NCBI RefSeq assembly: GCF_000242455.2
Contig: NC_019892.1
Coordinates: 62,001-126,000, forward strand
DNA length: 64,000 nt
Direction of reading: 5' to 3'
Source of the DNA: Singulisphaera acidiphila DSM 18658
GTDB lineage: Bacteria; Planctomycetota; Planctomycetia; Isosphaerales; Isosphaeraceae
Under the pieces are notes generated by a model. The model was not told the DNA's origin. It ran no database searches and was given only the letters and a program-made list of their open reading frames with translations. The position numbers were made by a program, and so were the translations under genes. Of this stretch, positions 55,656 to 64,000 are shown piece after piece. Positions within the stretch are counted from its first letter, which is position 1. Each line of letters opens with the position of its first letter.

Positions 55656-56294
55656 TCAGAATGGCCTCTGCTTGAGATTGGGAAGCCTCGGGGGCGACTC
55701 GTTGACGGATCGGCCGGGATCGGGCATATCCCGGGGAGCGCGAGTCAGGGTGATCCGCTCGACCCGCCAGACCTTGGGGCTGAGTTCACGGAAGCCGAGC
55801 GAGAAGTCAAGGTTGATCGTGCCGAAGTTGAGCGTCCCCACTGCACCGACCTTGTAGCTTCCACCCGCCAGGACTCGGAACTGAGCGCTGCCGCGGCCCG
55901 ACTGGCGCCCTGCGTTCGCCTCGAGCTTGATGATCCGGATGAAGTCGAACTCGGTCTGGCCGAGACGGGCGCTGATATGGCTGCGCGTTTCATCCCCCGA
56001 GAGGCTCTGCCCTTGCTGAGCGAACTGAACGTCGGGCGTCAAGAGCGCGAAGACCGCAGGGGCGTCAGAGGCGGCAACGGCCCCTCTCAAGTCGTAGACA
56101 ACCTGCTCGATCCGCTCGGTGTCGGTAACCCAGAGATACTCGACCAGGACCAGAAGCGCAGCCAGGGCCAAGGAGGCCCCCGCCCAGATCAGGAACTTGC
56201 CCTGCTGGGTCACCCTGAGCGCAACCAGAAAGATGACCGCCAAGATTCCGAGTCCCCCGGCCAGGTAGGTCGGGTCGTCCGAGAGCAACTCCAT
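55656..56294 (-). CDS. Membrane protein with NTF2-like domain
   Basis: 212 residues from the ATG at 56294. Two hydrophobic helices (LAGGLGILAVIFLVALRV and FLIWAGASLALAALLVLVEYLWV) precede a domain of about 120 residues. That domain begins RIEQVVYDLRGAVAASDAPAVFALLTPDVQF and has the cone-like alpha-plus-beta pattern of NTF2/SnoaL proteins (FRVLAGGSYKVGAVGTLNFG, WRVERITLTR). No catalytic residues stand out, so binding is more likely than catalysis. It is on the same strand as the STAS gene and the hydrolase-like gene, with gaps of 50 and about 105 bases, so a three-gene unit is plausible. Confidence 0.7.
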   Translation of the reverse strand: MELLSDDPTYLAGGLGILAVIFLVALRVTQQGKFLIWAGASLALAALLVLVEYLWVTDTERIEQVVYDLRGAVAASDAPAVFALLTPDVQFAQQGQSLSGDETRSHISARLGQTEFDFIRIIKLEANAGRQSGRGSAQFRVLAGGSYKVGAVGTLNFGTINLDFSLGFRELSPKVWRVERITLTRAPRDMPDPGRSVNESPPRLPNLKQRPF

Positions 56295-56399
56295 GGCGAT
56301 TCGTCTCCAAACTCGTCGGGGGGCACGACACAGAACGGCCCACCATGTCTCTTCTCTTGGAGAGCAGGCTGGGCCTGGGGCCTCCGATATCCCGCTCGA

Positions 56400-57560
56400 C
56401 TACGACGCCTCTTTCTTGGCGGGGGCGTCTGGCTCGTCCTTCGGCTTGGGATCGGCGTTCTTCGCTTTTTCTTGCTCTTTTGCTTTCTCCGCCGGGGCGT
56501 CCTTGTCTTTGGTCGAGCGCACGAGTTGGATGTCGTCGTACTGGACAGGGGTCAGGTTGTAGCGCGGTTCCCAGGGTGTGGTAGCCTTGAGCTTGATCGT
56601 TCCCTCGAAGAACTTGGGGATCACCGAGGTGACCTTGGGCTCGAGCCAGAGCAGCTTGTAGCCGTGGAGCGAGGAGTCGAAGAAATCGACCCGATTCTGC
56701 TTCATCCCCCCGGCCGGCCGCTCGACGATCGGTCGAGCCGCGCGGACCGGGTCAGCCGAGATAGGGTCGCGTTCGCCGGCCATGAGCAGGAGTGGGATCC
56801 TGGGAGCCAGGGAGCTCATCACCTGCCTGAGGACGAAACCGGAACCGTCGGCCAAGGGGCTGACCAGAACCATGGCACCCAGGTCGCTGGTCCTGCCTTC
56901 GCCGGAGACACCCCCTCCCGGTGTGTTCGCCCAGGCCGCGACCAGGTTCGCTCCCTCTCCCACGCCCATCACACCGAGCTTGGCCAAGTTCAGCTTCCCT
57001 CGGTTGTGGCGATCGACCAGGAACTGGTAGGCGGCCTGGAGGTCGCCCACCATCAGCTTCCAGTCTTGCGGCGCCAGCGCCTTGCGCACGTTGGCCCCGT
57101 GCCCGCGAAGGTCAACGGCCAGCACCGCGTACCCCAGGCTCTGCATATGCTCGGCGAACCCCTGCTTCTTGAGCTCGGCGATCGGCTCCTCGAAGTCTCG
57201 GCTCGACCGTTCCTTCTCATGGACCATCATGATCACGGGGGCGTTGGTGCCAAGCCGCGCGGGGAAGGCGGGGTAGTAGACCAGGTTCAGCGAAGTCTCG
57301 TCGCTTGCCTTGATTTTCAAGCGGTAGTGGACCATTCCCGCGGCGGCCTTGTCCAGGGCATCGGCCTCACCGCGCTCGATCGGATCGGCGGCGTTGGGCG
57401 CGAGCCGCTTGGCCGGCTCGCGCCGCTTGCTCTTGGCCTTGGCCGCCGCTTTGCCCTTGGGAGCTCCGACCTGCTGGGCCGTCGCGACCCCCAAGGTCGC
57501 CAGAGTCACCGCAATCGCTGTCAACCATGACACGGCCCCACTCGCCCGACGGCTTCGCAT
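56400..57560 (-). CDS. Exported alpha/beta hydrolase-fold protein with altered nucleophile elbow
   Basis: 386 residues from the ATG at 57560 with a strong GGAGAGGAACG site. A signal peptide (WLTAIAVTLATLGVATAQQ) is followed by a lysine/alanine-rich linker and a hydrolase-fold core: APVIMMVHEKERSSRDFEEPI, YAVLAVDLRGHGAN and IPLLLMAGERDPI with the acid region. The nucleophile elbow reads G199-V-G201-E-G203, so glycine stands where Ser is expected in GxSxG. The product may be a non-catalytic binding protein. The C-terminus is a charged Lys/Glu/Pro/Ala tail. Confidence 0.8.
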   Translation of the reverse strand: MRSRRASGAVSWLTAIAVTLATLGVATAQQVGAPKGKAAAKAKSKRREPAKRLAPNAADPIERGEADALDKAAAGMVHYRLKIKASDETSLNLVYYPAFPARLGTNAPVIMMVHEKERSSRDFEEPIAELKKQGFAEHMQSLGYAVLAVDLRGHGANVRKALAPQDWKLMVGDLQAAYQFLVDRHNRGKLNLAKLGVMGVGEGANLVAAWANTPGGGVSGEGRTSDLGAMVLVSPLADGSGFVLRQVMSSLAPRIPLLLMAGERDPISADPVRAARPIVERPAGGMKQNRVDFFDSSLHGYKLLWLEPKVTSVIPKFFEGTIKLKATTPWEPRYNLTPVQYDDIQLVRSTKDKDAPAEKAKEQEKAKNADPKPKDEPDAPAKKEAS

Positions 57561-57763
57561 CGTTCCTCTCCCCCTGAGCATTCGTTCCCGCCGGACCGAG
57601 GCCCGAGGGCTCCTTTGCACTTCTGACGTGTCCCTGTCATCCCATCGTACAGGCCGCTTGCTCGCCATGACAAGCGTACCATGCCGATCCATCACAACAA
57701 CAAGGCGAGGGGGGCAGCGAGCACCGCAAACGGCGAGCAATACGCGCAAGAGGCGAGCGAAAA

Positions 57764-57817
57764 AACGAAAAGAGGGCGAGCAGAAAGCTGATGCTCTCCG
57801 CTCGCCCTCTTTTCGTT
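57764..57817. terminator. 18-bp stem terminator after a lipoprotein gene
   Basis: AACGAAAAGAGGGCGAGC (57764-57781) is the exact complement of 57800-57817, with an 18-base loop. A- and T-rich flanks on both sides make it suitable for either strand. It lies 38 bases past the stop of the minus-strand lipoprotein gene. Confidence 0.65.
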
Positions 57818-57854
57818 GGGTAAAGGGCCCCCCGAGGGTCGTCAACCACTCAGC

Positions 57855-58241
57855 TCAGGGGATGAACTCAATATCAATTGCGTTTTCACCCGGCTTGATC
57901 TCAACGGTTTTCTCCTCGTATTCCAAGCCGTAAAACGCCTTGCTTCGCGTCTTCGGCGTCACTGTCACGACGTTCTGGCCGAGGAGCGTCTTGACAATGA
58001 AGGAGCCGTCCTTCGCAATCGTGGTGTCACGGGCCCCGACGACTCGTTTGGCGTTTGACGGATTGAAGTGGAGGGTCCCACCGTCCAGCAGCTTCCCCCG
58101 GACCTTCACGGTTCCTTTCACCTGGGCCTCGTCGAGAGTGGTCATACCGGGAGCTTCCCCCGAGGCACAGCCCGCGAGGGTTGTCATCAACACAGCGGCC
58201 GCAGCCACAGCCAGACCGTCGAGAAATCTCCGTCGCCTCAT
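57855..58241 (-). CDS. Small lipoprotein with carboxypeptidase-regulatory-like fold
   Basis: 128 residues from the ATG at 58241, the smallest of the lipoproteins here. A basic leader (MRRRRFLDG) and hydrophobic stretch end in the lipobox TLAGC. The body has VKGTVKVRGKLLDGGTLHFNPSN, IAKDGSFIVKTLLGQNVVTVTP and the end strand EIKPGENAIDIEFIP, which parallels the NTINxE endings of the other copies. It follows a DUF1559 gene after only 52 bases, the tightest of the four pairs, so they are probably co-transcribed. Confidence 0.87.
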   Translation of the reverse strand: MRRRRFLDGLAVAAAAVLMTTLAGCASGEAPGMTTLDEAQVKGTVKVRGKLLDGGTLHFNPSNAKRVVGARDTTIAKDGSFIVKTLLGQNVVTVTPKTRSKAFYGLEYEEKTVEIKPGENAIDIEFIP

Positions 58242-58293
58242 CTTTCGCCTCTCCTCGCAGACCTCAGCCTTTGGCGACCAACCACCGTTCTGA

Positions 58294-59442
58294 TCAGAAC
58301 GAGTCGGACGAGATCACCTCGCCCCCGGCCTTGGTCCCCAGCGCCCACCAGACTTGCATGTTGACCGTCTGCTTGATGAACTGGACGTGCCCGTCGCCAA
58401 AGCAGACGTTCACACCGCCGGAGTGTCGACTACCAGCCGTCCAGGCACCGCTGAGGAGATGGCCGCCGGTCCCGTTTGTGCATGACCAGGTATTCGGCGG
58501 CATGACGTGATTATACGTCGTCCCATAAGGCATGATGGCGAGCCACCAGTAGCCCCCGACCGGGCCCGCCGGCCCCCAGGGGGGCGTTGGCCCGCCCGCA
58601 GGCTGACCGGCGAGCATCTTGATCGGGTTGCCGGTCGTGTAGCAGAGGTTCTGGTACAAGGCCGGGCCGTTCACCAACGAAGGGTCAAGCAGGGCCTTAT
58701 TATTGGAGTCGACGGCGTTGTTGCCGGGGTAGGTCGAGGTCTGAACCATCGTGGAGGTGGCGCTCGGGATCAGGGTGTCGAGCTGCGAGTTGTTTGAGGT
58801 GCCGATCCCCTTGACCCGCTCGCTGAATGCCGACGTGTTGCTCAGGCCGTCGGTGACGTCGGCCACCCGGACGATCGGCTCGTCCGGCCCGTAGCCGGGG
58901 CCGATGTTGGTCCAGCCGACGTGGCCGAAGAGGCCGTCGGGCGAGGCGAGCCCGAAGCCGGCGGCCGTCGCGCCGAAGCTCGCGGCATAGTTGACCGTAC
59001 CGAAGCCCGTGGTCAGCCGATCAAGGTCGCTCGGGCAGTTCAAAACGCTCAGCGTCATATACTGAACCGTCGCGTTCTCGGTGCTCGGCTTCGAGGCCGC
59101 GTGGCCGGTATCCGCGAAGTTAATGCTGTTATAAACGGGAGATTGTTCGAAGTTCGCCAGGAGCAAGGGAAAGGCGCCCCAGTCGTTGTTGTTATAACCG
59201 CCGTGGCCCCACGGGAATGAAGTCGTGGTCGATTCGTAGTTGTGCATCGCGATCCCAAGCTGCTTGAGATTGTTGATGCACTGCATTCGCCGAGCCGCCT
59301 CGCGCGCCGCCTGCACGGCGGGCAGCAAAAGCGCGATCAGAACCGCGATGATCGCGATGACCACCAGCAATTCGATCAACGTGAAGCCCCGGGCTTGAGA
59401 ATACAAGCCAGTACCGTTCTTTGCTTCGTTCCGTCCGCGCAT
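58294..59442 (-). CDS. DUF1559 prepilin-like protein
   Basis: 382 residues from the ATG at 59442. The leader (SQARG) precedes [16 protein letters not shown], then [24 protein letters not shown]. The middle [20 protein letters not shown], the H-x9-DG box [12 protein letters not shown] and the ending [10 protein letters not shown] are present. It is upstream of, and close to, the lipoprotein gene at 57855. The 337 bases upstream of it (59443-59779) hold no gene and are probably promoter space for two divergent units. Confidence 0.93.
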   Translation of the reverse strand: MRGRNEAKNGTGLYSQARGFTLIELLVVIAIIAVLIALLLPAVQAAREAARRMQCINNLKQLGIAMHNYESTTTSFPWGHGGYNNNDWGAFPLLLANFEQSPVYNSINFADTGHAASKPSTENATVQYMTLSVLNCPSDLDRLTTGFGTVNYAASFGATAAGFGLASPDGLFGHVGWTNIGPGYGPDEPIVRVADVTDGLSNTSAFSERVKGIGTSNNSQLDTLIPSATSTMVQTSTYPGNNAVDSNNKALLDPSLVNGPALYQNLCYTTGNPIKMLAGQPAGGPTPPWGPAGPVGGYWWLAIMPYGTTYNHVMPPNTWSCTNGTGGHLLSGAWTAGSRHSGGVNVCFGDGHVQFIKQTVNMQVWWALGTKAGGEVISSDSF

Positions 59443-59779
59443 GCACAGGCTCCCTTTAGATCTGGAGATCTGATTTGGACAATTGATCTGCAGAAATAAA
59501 AACAGAACGATACAATCTGGACGCCGACACAACGCGAACCACAGCAGCCTGGGCTCGAATGAGTCCAGGTCGACTTAAGGAAATAGGCGTCGAGAGCGGC
59601 CCGTCGGCGACGAGAAAATCCAAAGAATCTTTAACCGCGAGGGGGGAGATTCCTTAGCTTAGATGGACGGGGCAAATGAAGTCAATCATAATCAGCGATC
59701 TTAATGCTGCTTTGTCGGAGTCTACTAACAAAGTTGCAATGTCTACCGAGGCGTCACGACTCTAAGGAACTCGCCGGCC

Positions 59780-62212
59780 ATGATGCGAACCGGAACGCAG
59801 GTGCCCTTTCGGAACGGCCTTCTCTTCGGGGTGGCCCTCTTCGCCGCCCTGTCGTCGGCAGGAGGCGCGGACGTCGGAGACCCGCCCGGGACGGAAATGG
59901 TCGAGCTGGATCACGCGACCGTTGTCATCCCCTCTCAACTGTCCGACCATGAGCGCAAGGCCGTGTCGATGCTGGTCGAGGAGGTGAGCCGACGCACGCG
60001 CCTAAACTGGGCGGTGACCTCGACCTGGCCGGTGGCCCCGGGCCCGGTGGTCGTTGTGACGCCCTCCCGCGCGATGGCCGAGTTTTCGGGAAAGGCGGGG
60101 GTCGACCGCGGTCCCACCCCCCCTACCCGGCCCGAAGGATATCGCGTCTGGGTCACCGGGACAGCCCCGGTCGTCTGGGTCGAGGGGCAAGATGAGCGCG
60201 GGGTCCTCTTCGGCGTCGGCCGGTTGCTCCGCGAACTTCGGATGAGTCGCGGCCGAGTCGACCTGCCGGCTTCGTTCCATACGTCTTCATCGCCGAGAAA
60301 CGCGATCCGAGGGCACCAACTCGGCTACCGGCCCAAGACCAACTCGTACGACGGCTGGGACCTCGACCAGTGGGAGCGCTACATTCGCGACCTGGCCGTG
60401 TTCGGAACGAACGCCGTCGAACTTTTGCCGCCGGAGACCGATGACGCGGCGGACAGCCCGCATTTCCCCCGGCCGCCGCTGGAGATGATGGCTGGGATGT
60501 CGAAGCTCCTCGACGACTACGGACTCGACGTCTGGGTCTGGTACCCGGTCCCCGACAACCTCGACGCCCAACCGGAAGCGGCGCGCACCTCGCTCGATCG
60601 CTGGGCCGAGGTGCTCGGCAAGCTGCCCCGGGTCGACGCCGTCTTCGTGCCCGGCGGCGACCCCGGGCACACGCGCCCTGGTGCGCTCATGCCCCACCTT
60701 GAGAAGGCTGCCGCCGTGCTCCGACGCGCCCACCCGAACGCGCAGATGTGGGTCTCGACCCAAGGTTTCGACCGGGTCTGGACCGAGGAGTTTTACGCCA
60801 TCGTCGGCCGAGAGCCGACCTGGCTCTCGGGCATCGTCTACGGACCGCATACCCGTGATTCGCTGGCCCAAGTTCGCGCGGCGGTCCCTCGGCGCTATCC
60901 GGTCCGTCTCTATCCCGACATCACCCACACGATGAAATGCCAGTTCCCCGTCCCCGACTGGGACCTCGCCTACTTCGTGACCGAGGGGCGCGAACCGATC
61001 AACCCCCGGCCACGGGCGAACGTCGAAATCTTCGAGGCCCTCAAGGATCACGTCGGCTTCGTGACCTACTCGGAAGGGTGTAATGATGACGTGAACAAGA
61101 TCGTCTGGAGCGTTCTTGGTTTTGACCCTGAAACGCCGGTCGCGGAGATCCTGCGTCAATACAGCCGCTACTTCATCGGCCCCAAATTCGCCGAAGGGTT
61201 CGCGCAAGGGCTCCTTTCCCTGGAGCAAAACTGGGTCGGCCCGCTCAGGAGCAACGACTCGGTCGAGACCACCCTCCAGCAATTTCAAGACATGGAGCGG
61301 CAGGCGTCCCCCGACGACCTCCGGAACTGGCGGTTTCAGCAGGCCCTCTACCGCGCCTACTACGATGCGCTCGTCCGAGACCGGCTCATCTTCGAGACCG
61401 GTCTGGAAAACCAGGCGATGGCCGACTTGAGGAAGGCCCAGACACTTGGCTCAATCGATGCCCTCGACGCGGCCCGCGCGACGCTCGACCGCGCGAAAAA
61501 TACGGCGATCTCACCCGACCGCAGAGCGCGAGTCTTCGAGCTGGCGGAAGCTCTCTTTCAGAGCATCCGGATGCAGTTGAGCGTCCCCCGCTACCAGGCA
61601 ATCGGCGAAGAGCGAGGCGCCAACCTCGACTCCATCGATGCGCCTCTCAACAACCGCGTCTGGCTCGAAGCGGAGTTTGCCCGCCTCCGCGCCTTGCCTG
61701 ACGAGGGAGCGCGAAAAGAAGGGATCGAGCGGCTGATCCATCGGACCGACCCCGGCCCGGGCGGGTTTTACGACGCCCCGGGCGACCCCACCCGCCGACC
61801 GCACGTCGAGCGCGGGCCCGGGATCTCGTCCGACCCGATGCTCTGGATCGCCCGCCAGGGATTTCAGCCCCGGCCGGACTGGCCGCTCACCTGGTATCGC
61901 CACGCCGAAAGCCTGTACGACGCCCCGCTCCGGATGAATTACGACGAGCTCGACCCCCGCGCCAGCTATACCCTCCGGGTCGTCTATGCCGGGGATCGCT
62001 TCCCCACCACACTCGGACTCAAGGCCGACGACCTCGTCGTCCACGCCCCCATCCCCAAACCCGACCCGGTTCGTCCTCTCGAGTTCGCGATTCCGCGACA
62101 GGCCACCTCCGACGGTCGGCTCACCCTCACCTGGACACGCGATCCAGGCCGGGGCGGCAACGGTCGGGGGTGCCAGGTCACCGAGGTCTGGCTGATCCGC
62201 AAGGGAGACTGA
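59780..62212 (+). CDS. Secreted glycoside hydrolase-like protein (GH20/GH67-type N-terminal domain)
   Basis: 810 residues; ATGs at 59780 and 59783. A signal peptide (GLLFGVALFAALSSAGGA) precedes an N-terminal domain like the one before GH20 and GH67 catalytic barrels (ATVVIPSQLSDHERKAVSMLVEEVSRRT, GRLLRELR). A TIM-barrel-like region follows: RGHQLGYRPKTNSYDGWDLDQWERYIRDLAVFGTNAVELLPPE, VWVWYPVPDN, VDAVFVPGGDPGHTRP and MWVSTQGFDRVWTEEF. Helical and beta-sandwich segments complete the protein. It probably acts on complex glycans outside the cytoplasm. The exact family and catalytic acids could not be assigned. Confidence 0.75.
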   Translation: MMRTGTQVPFRNGLLFGVALFAALSSAGGADVGDPPGTEMVELDHATVVIPSQLSDHERKAVSMLVEEVSRRTRLNWAVTSTWPVAPGPVVVVTPSRAMAEFSGKAGVDRGPTPPTRPEGYRVWVTGTAPVVWVEGQDERGVLFGVGRLLRELRMSRGRVDLPASFHTSSSPRNAIRGHQLGYRPKTNSYDGWDLDQWERYIRDLAVFGTNAVELLPPETDDAADSPHFPRPPLEMMAGMSKLLDDYGLDVWVWYPVPDNLDAQPEAARTSLDRWAEVLGKLPRVDAVFVPGGDPGHTRPGALMPHLEKAAAVLRRAHPNAQMWVSTQGFDRVWTEEFYAIVGREPTWLSGIVYGPHTRDSLAQVRAAVPRRYPVRLYPDITHTMKCQFPVPDWDLAYFVTEGREPINPRPRANVEIFEALKDHVGFVTYSEGCNDDVNKIVWSVLGFDPETPVAEILRQYSRYFIGPKFAEGFAQGLLSLEQNWVGPLRSNDSVETTLQQFQDMERQASPDDLRNWRFQQALYRAYYDALVRDRLIFETGLENQAMADLRKAQTLGSIDALDAARATLDRAKNTAISPDRRARVFELAEALFQSIRMQLSVPRYQAIGEERGANLDSIDAPLNNRVWLEAEFARLRALPDEGARKEGIERLIHRTDPGPGGFYDAPGDPTRRPHVERGPGISSDPMLWIARQGFQPRPDWPLTWYRHAESLYDAPLRMNYDELDPRASYTLRVVYAGDRFPTTLGLKADDLVVHAPIPKPDPVRPLEFAIPRQATSDGRLTLTWTRDPGRGGNGRGCQVTEVWLIRKGD

Positions 62213-62259
62213 CAACGAACCTCCGGCCGCCGACTTGGACCGGAACACGAGGGAAGTCC

Positions 62260-62296
62260 GGGTGCTACGGGTTCCATACCGGAACCCGTAGCACCC
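62260..62296 (+). terminator. Perfect 16-bp hairpin after the glycosidase-like gene
   Basis: GGGTGCTACGGGTTCC (62260-62275), a 5-base loop, and the exact complement (62281-62296), then AAAA. It can work for the convergent TPR gene too, as the minus-strand copy is preceded by that gene's stop at 62339. Confidence 0.6.
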
Positions 62297-62338
62297 AAAA
62301 TATCAGCGCAAACCATTTTCACAATACATTTAATTTAT

Positions 62339-63793
62339 CTAGTGAGCGAGTGAATGTTTCCATTTCCCGGCCGGACAGTCCTCATGAGGGAGCCTCGCTT
62401 TGATGGCGGGGATGCAGGCGCAGACGCGGCAGCGCAACCCGGTATATAGATCGCAATGCGCACAGATTTGCATTCGATCGCGATAGATTTCCAAGGGGAC
62501 GGTCTTGAGTCCCGAACTGGCGAACGCCACGGCCGCCTGTGAGGCGGTGAGGGCCATCCGAAGCAAGCCGGGGCCGGTCGTATTCGACACCTGGGGCCGA
62601 AGTTGGGGCTGGGGATTGATCGTGATGACGCTTGCGTCGAAGATTCCTCCGTCGTGTGCGGTCAGCGCGGGCGAGCCGATGCTGGACCGATAATCTGCCA
62701 GATGCTGGGCATACTGGATCGCCTGAGGCGATTGCAAGCGGTGGAGAAGTTGGACGGCCTCTTCTCCCTGGACTATGGCCTCGTAGGTCCGGCCCAGCTC
62801 GGCGTACGCGATTCCGGCATACCAGAGGAGAGTCGCCTCATGATGGGGATCGCCCAGGCGGCGGGCGAGCGCCAGGGCCTGATCGAAGTGAGCCAAGGCC
62901 CCGGCGTGATCGGCCAAGGCTTGATGCGCGTGTCCCAGCCACTCCAGCGCGATCTTCTCGGTGTAACGGTCGTCGGTCTCGCGAGCCGTGGCGAGCACCG
63001 GCCCAAGCAACTCGATCGCTTCTTGCGAACGGCCCAGCATCAAGACAGCCTGGGCGTAATTCAACGTGGCATCGAGTTCCCGAGCCCGATCACCGAGCTG
63101 GCGGGCTTCGGCGAGCGCTTCCTCGAGGAGCGACGCAGCGGGCTGGGCTTCGAACTTGTGCAGGTAGGTCACGGCGAGGTCAACCAGGGCCGTGACCTCG
63201 TGGGCGCGATCCCCGACTTGCCGGGCTTCGGCGAGAGCATGAGCGGCGAGTTGGAGCGAAGGAATCACCGGCGGCAGCATGGCCGCCGCGACCGGCGCCG
63301 TGGGGGCCTTTTCCCTCCCTGTCTCCGGCTCCGGCGTGACCCCATGAACCAGGAAGAGGTTTCGGCCAAGACGACGGATCGATTGGGCGGCCGGCCATCG
63401 GCCCCTGACCTGCTCCTCGTCGAGCGGCCGGGTTTCATCCTCGGCCCAAGCGAGGATGAGGTCCGTCCGCCTCGCCCCGGAACGCTCGCAGGTCCGCCCG
63501 TTGGGGAGCGTCCAGCTCGGGTTCGTTTTCGTTTTCGAGCCGACCAGGCGGCGGAAAAAGGTGGGGAAGCTGGTCCCGATCCGCTGCTGCGCCGGAGTCA
63601 AGGCCGCGGCGGTGAAGCAGAGGCCTGTCATCAAGGTGACGGGAGCAGCGGCCGCCGTGCTGACACGATCCCAGTGCTGGAATCCTTCGGCCTGTAGACC
63701 GGGGAGCCAAAGGACGACACGACCGTCCCCCGCCGCCGGCTCGATCAAGATGCCATCCTCGACTGCCAGCGAACGTCCATCAGGGAGCTTCAT
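62339..63793 (-). CDS. TPR-repeat protein with C-terminal cysteine cluster
   Basis: 484 residues from the ATG at 63793. Residues 1-150 are a unique N-terminal region (LPDGRSLAVEDGILIEPAAGDGRVVLWLPG). About 185-375 contain TPR-type helical pairs with the repeated phrase ALAEARQ(V/L)GDRA (LLEEALAEARQLGDRARELDATLNYAQAVLMLG; ALAHFDQALALARRLGDPHHEATLLWYAGIAY). The last 45 residues have six cysteines in CAHC, CRVCAC and CPAG, suggesting a small metal-binding ribbon. There is no signal peptide. It looks like a cytoplasmic scaffold; partners are unknown. 63794-64000 holds no gene I can support. Confidence 0.8.
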   Translation of the reverse strand: MKLPDGRSLAVEDGILIEPAAGDGRVVLWLPGLQAEGFQHWDRVSTAAAAPVTLMTGLCFTAAALTPAQQRIGTSFPTFFRRLVGSKTKTNPSWTLPNGRTCERSGARRTDLILAWAEDETRPLDEEQVRGRWPAAQSIRRLGRNLFLVHGVTPEPETGREKAPTAPVAAAMLPPVIPSLQLAAHALAEARQVGDRAHEVTALVDLAVTYLHKFEAQPAASLLEEALAEARQLGDRARELDATLNYAQAVLMLGRSQEAIELLGPVLATARETDDRYTEKIALEWLGHAHQALADHAGALAHFDQALALARRLGDPHHEATLLWYAGIAYAELGRTYEAIVQGEEAVQLLHRLQSPQAIQYAQHLADYRSSIGSPALTAHDGGIFDASVITINPQPQLRPQVSNTTGPGLLRMALTASQAAVAFASSGLKTVPLEIYRDRMQICAHCDLYTGLRCRVCACIPAIKARLPHEDCPAGKWKHSLAH

Positions 63794-64000
63794 GGAGACT
63801 GTTCCTCCCGTCTCAATGAATGGAAAAGTCGTTTGGCTGCGGTTACCCGATTCGGCTTCAGCGAAGAGCCTGCATGATGCATGCCCCTTCGGGACTGCCG
63901 TGGCACACGAATTTTCAATATTTACTGATGCAATATCTTTCTGATTTTCCGGAGAGCCCGTGCAAGAACGTGCCCACCCTACGGCTCCACGGCTTCCGGC

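Noticed and set aside
55599..57530. 643-residue plus-strand open frame
   Set aside because: Shadow across three well-supported minus-strand genes (NTF2-like, hydrolase and STAS ends); no domain and atypical composition.

Overview
The window comes from a high-GC planctomycete, most likely of the Isosphaeraceae (Singulisphaera/Paludisphaera-like). This is inferred from family content, not from a marker gene. Lineage signatures include seven DUF1559 prepilin-like genes and five or six small lipoproteins with carboxypeptidase-regulatory-like folds. There is also a DUF1592 cytochrome / DUF1552 pair, a DUF1501 fragment, two LEPR-XLL N-termini, a PEP-CTERM protein, a WD40-caspase protein and an ECF sigma factor with a membrane-anchored C-terminal extension. 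No rRNA, tRNA, CRISPR array or prophage was seen. Genes are mostly solitary or in pairs, with long intergenic gaps.

Region by region. 1-4.5 kb: end of a DUF1501 protein, a PadR regulator with a membrane partner, then two surface-type hydrolases. 4.7-9.4 kb: a secreted WD40-caspase protein and a divergent-family ECF sigma factor. 9.7-14.5 kb: guanine deaminase, a monooxygenase-fold membrane protein, a sugar-nucleotide-type epimerase and an OprB-like porin. 15-19.4 kb: the DUF1592/DUF1552 pair and a nitrilase-family amidohydrolase. 19.5-24 kb: an IS3-type remnant, a Hint-terminated repeat protein and an M15 peptidase fusion. 24-28 kb: a DUF1559 gene and an intact-looking ISKra4-type insertion sequence that has split a lipoprotein gene. 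28-37.9 kb: a diheme peroxidase with a fresh tandem duplication, three DUF1559 genes, an MFS transporter, a Cys/Met PLP enzyme and a lipoprotein. 38-43.4 kb: isochorismatase-like hydrolase, PEP-CTERM protein, a sialidase-like propeller overlapping a MoaD-like protein, and DUF2252. 43.6-54.3 kb: two DUF1559-lipoprotein clusters flanking a MATE pump, a double MazF/PemK protein and an M48 metalloprotease. 55-64 kb: STAS protein, NTF2-like membrane protein, an alpha/beta hydrolase lacking its nucleophile, another DUF1559-lipoprotein pair, a GH20/GH67-like glycosidase and a TPR protein.

How genes work together. The recurring theme is a DUF1559 gene followed on the same strand by one or two small lipoproteins. 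This occurs four times: 36.3-38.0, 43.6-45.4, 51.7-54.3 and 57.9-59.4 kb. Much of the remaining content is exported (signal peptides, lipoboxes, Tat-like leaders, PEP-CTERM, LEPR-XLL), as expected of a cell that invests in its envelope and extracellular degradation. The best-supported special events are the ISKra4 insertion with its exact 9-bp target duplication and a probable -1 frameshift in its transposase, the 114-bp perfect tandem duplication, and a 101-bp hairpin at 53.0 kb. All functional calls are from reading the translated sequence; no database search was possible.
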